Origin: JAHEEL01 sp034660035
GTDB lineage: Bacteria; Actinomycetota; Acidimicrobiia; Spongiisociales; UBA5794
Assembly (NCBI GenBank): GCA_034660035.1
Contig: JAYEIJ010000203.1
Coordinates: forward strand, 1-22,689
Direction: 5' to 3'
Length of the DNA stretch: 22,689 nt
Positions 22,383 to 22,689 of the stretch are shown one piece after another (within the stretch, counting starts at the first letter, position 1; each line of letters begins with the position of its first letter). The notes under the pieces are model-generated. The model was not told the origin of the DNA and searched no databases. It was given only the letters and a program-made list of their open reading frames with translations. The position numbers and the translations under genes were made by a program.

Positions 22383-22689
22383 CGATGCTCGACGATCGCC
22401 CGTCGGAAGAAGCCAGCCCCGAACTCGAGAAGAAGGCCGAGCGCGCCGAGAGTTGGCGCGGGTTCTTCACCGCTCTCCCAACGTACGTCTATCTCGTCGC
22501 CTTCTTCGTCCTTCCCCTCATCATCATCGCCGTAATCTCCTTCGCGGAACGGAGTCGGACCGGCAAACCGGTGCTCGGCGAGTGGACGCTCGAATGGTGG
22601 GCCAAGCTCGGTGATCCGCTCGTCCGCACGGTCGGCGTCCGAAGTGTGTGGCTCGCGTTCCTCAACACGCTGTTCGCCCTCCTCCTCGG
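22379..22689 (+). CDS. potB: Polyamine-type ABC transporter permease, N-terminal part (cut by window end)
   Basis: Only the first 103 codons are inside the window, open to the last base. After a charged, Glu/Lys-rich cytosolic N-terminus (about 1-32) comes a first membrane helix (TYVYLVAFFVLPLIIIAVISFA, about 35-56). A periplasmic stretch with TLEWWAKLGDPLV follows, then RSVWLAFLNTLFALLL, the start of the second helix. The FxNTL beginning is where the binding-protein-dependent transport domain of PotB-type permeases starts. ATG overlaps the potA stop as ATGA, so the genes are translationally coupled. The name rests on gene order and this N-terminal layout. The rest of the transporter should lie to the right. 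Confidence 0.8.
   Translation, partial: MTMLDDRPSEEASPELEKKAERAESWRGFFTALPTYVYLVAFFVLPLIIIAVISFAERSRTGKPVLGEWTLEWWAKLGDPLVRTVGVRSVWLAFLNTLFALLL

Overview
The window is about 22.7 kb of high-GC, gene-dense chromosomal DNA. Codon use (strong G/C third positions), leaderless or GTG starts, and a solute-binding lipoprotein with a Thr/Glu-rich linker after its lipobox suggest an actinobacterium, possibly of the Acidimicrobiia type. That placement is inference; no rRNA or tRNA is present. I find 19 complete genes and one gene cut by the right edge.

Layout. (1) 1-2208: an octamer repeat, an M20D amidohydrolase (+), then a convergent small two-helix membrane protein plus TetR regulator (-). (2) 2209-5101: a divergent promoter region with a TATAAT promoter and a nested inverted repeat, then a P2-type Ca2+-like ATPase. 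(3) 5193-10621 (-): a complete polar amino-acid ABC importer in the order aapJ, aapQ, aapM, aapP, with two unusually large permeases and a stem-loop after aapJ. (4) 10622-11293: a repeat-rich leader and a free-standing four-helix-bundle (23S IVS-type) gene enclosed by an 18-bp inverted repeat. (5) 11294-14635: YjbQ-family protein (-), then purA and purB (+), the two enzymes of the IMP to AMP branch. (6) 14747-17641 (-): saccharopine-dehydrogenase-like reductase and CoA-acylating methylmalonate-semialdehyde dehydrogenase. (7) 17798-19632: an Fsr-like MFS exporter and a MazF toxin/RHH antitoxin pair. (8) 19763-22689: a glutamate-semialdehyde-aminomutase-like class III aminotransferase (-), divergent from potA and the start of potB (+).

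How the genes fit together: aapJQMP and the pot genes import amino acids and polyamine-like cations. The aminotransferase, mmsA and the saccharopine-dehydrogenase-like enzyme could degrade such nitrogen compounds through semialdehydes to acyl-CoA. The proximity is seen; the pathway is inferred.

The most unusual signal is not a gene. At least nine short non-coding stretches carry tandem 7- or 8-bp units built around GTA/TAC (GGAGTAGC, GTAGTCC, GTAGCTC, GGTATTC, TACGGAC, AGTACCC). At three gene ends the repeat supplies or starts at the stop codon, in the sense orientation that puts TAG into all three frames. Inverted copies enclose the four-helix-bundle gene, an arrangement reminiscent of an rRNA intervening sequence. 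No non-coding stretch exceeds 300 bases; the longest (10622-10886) is described in the features.
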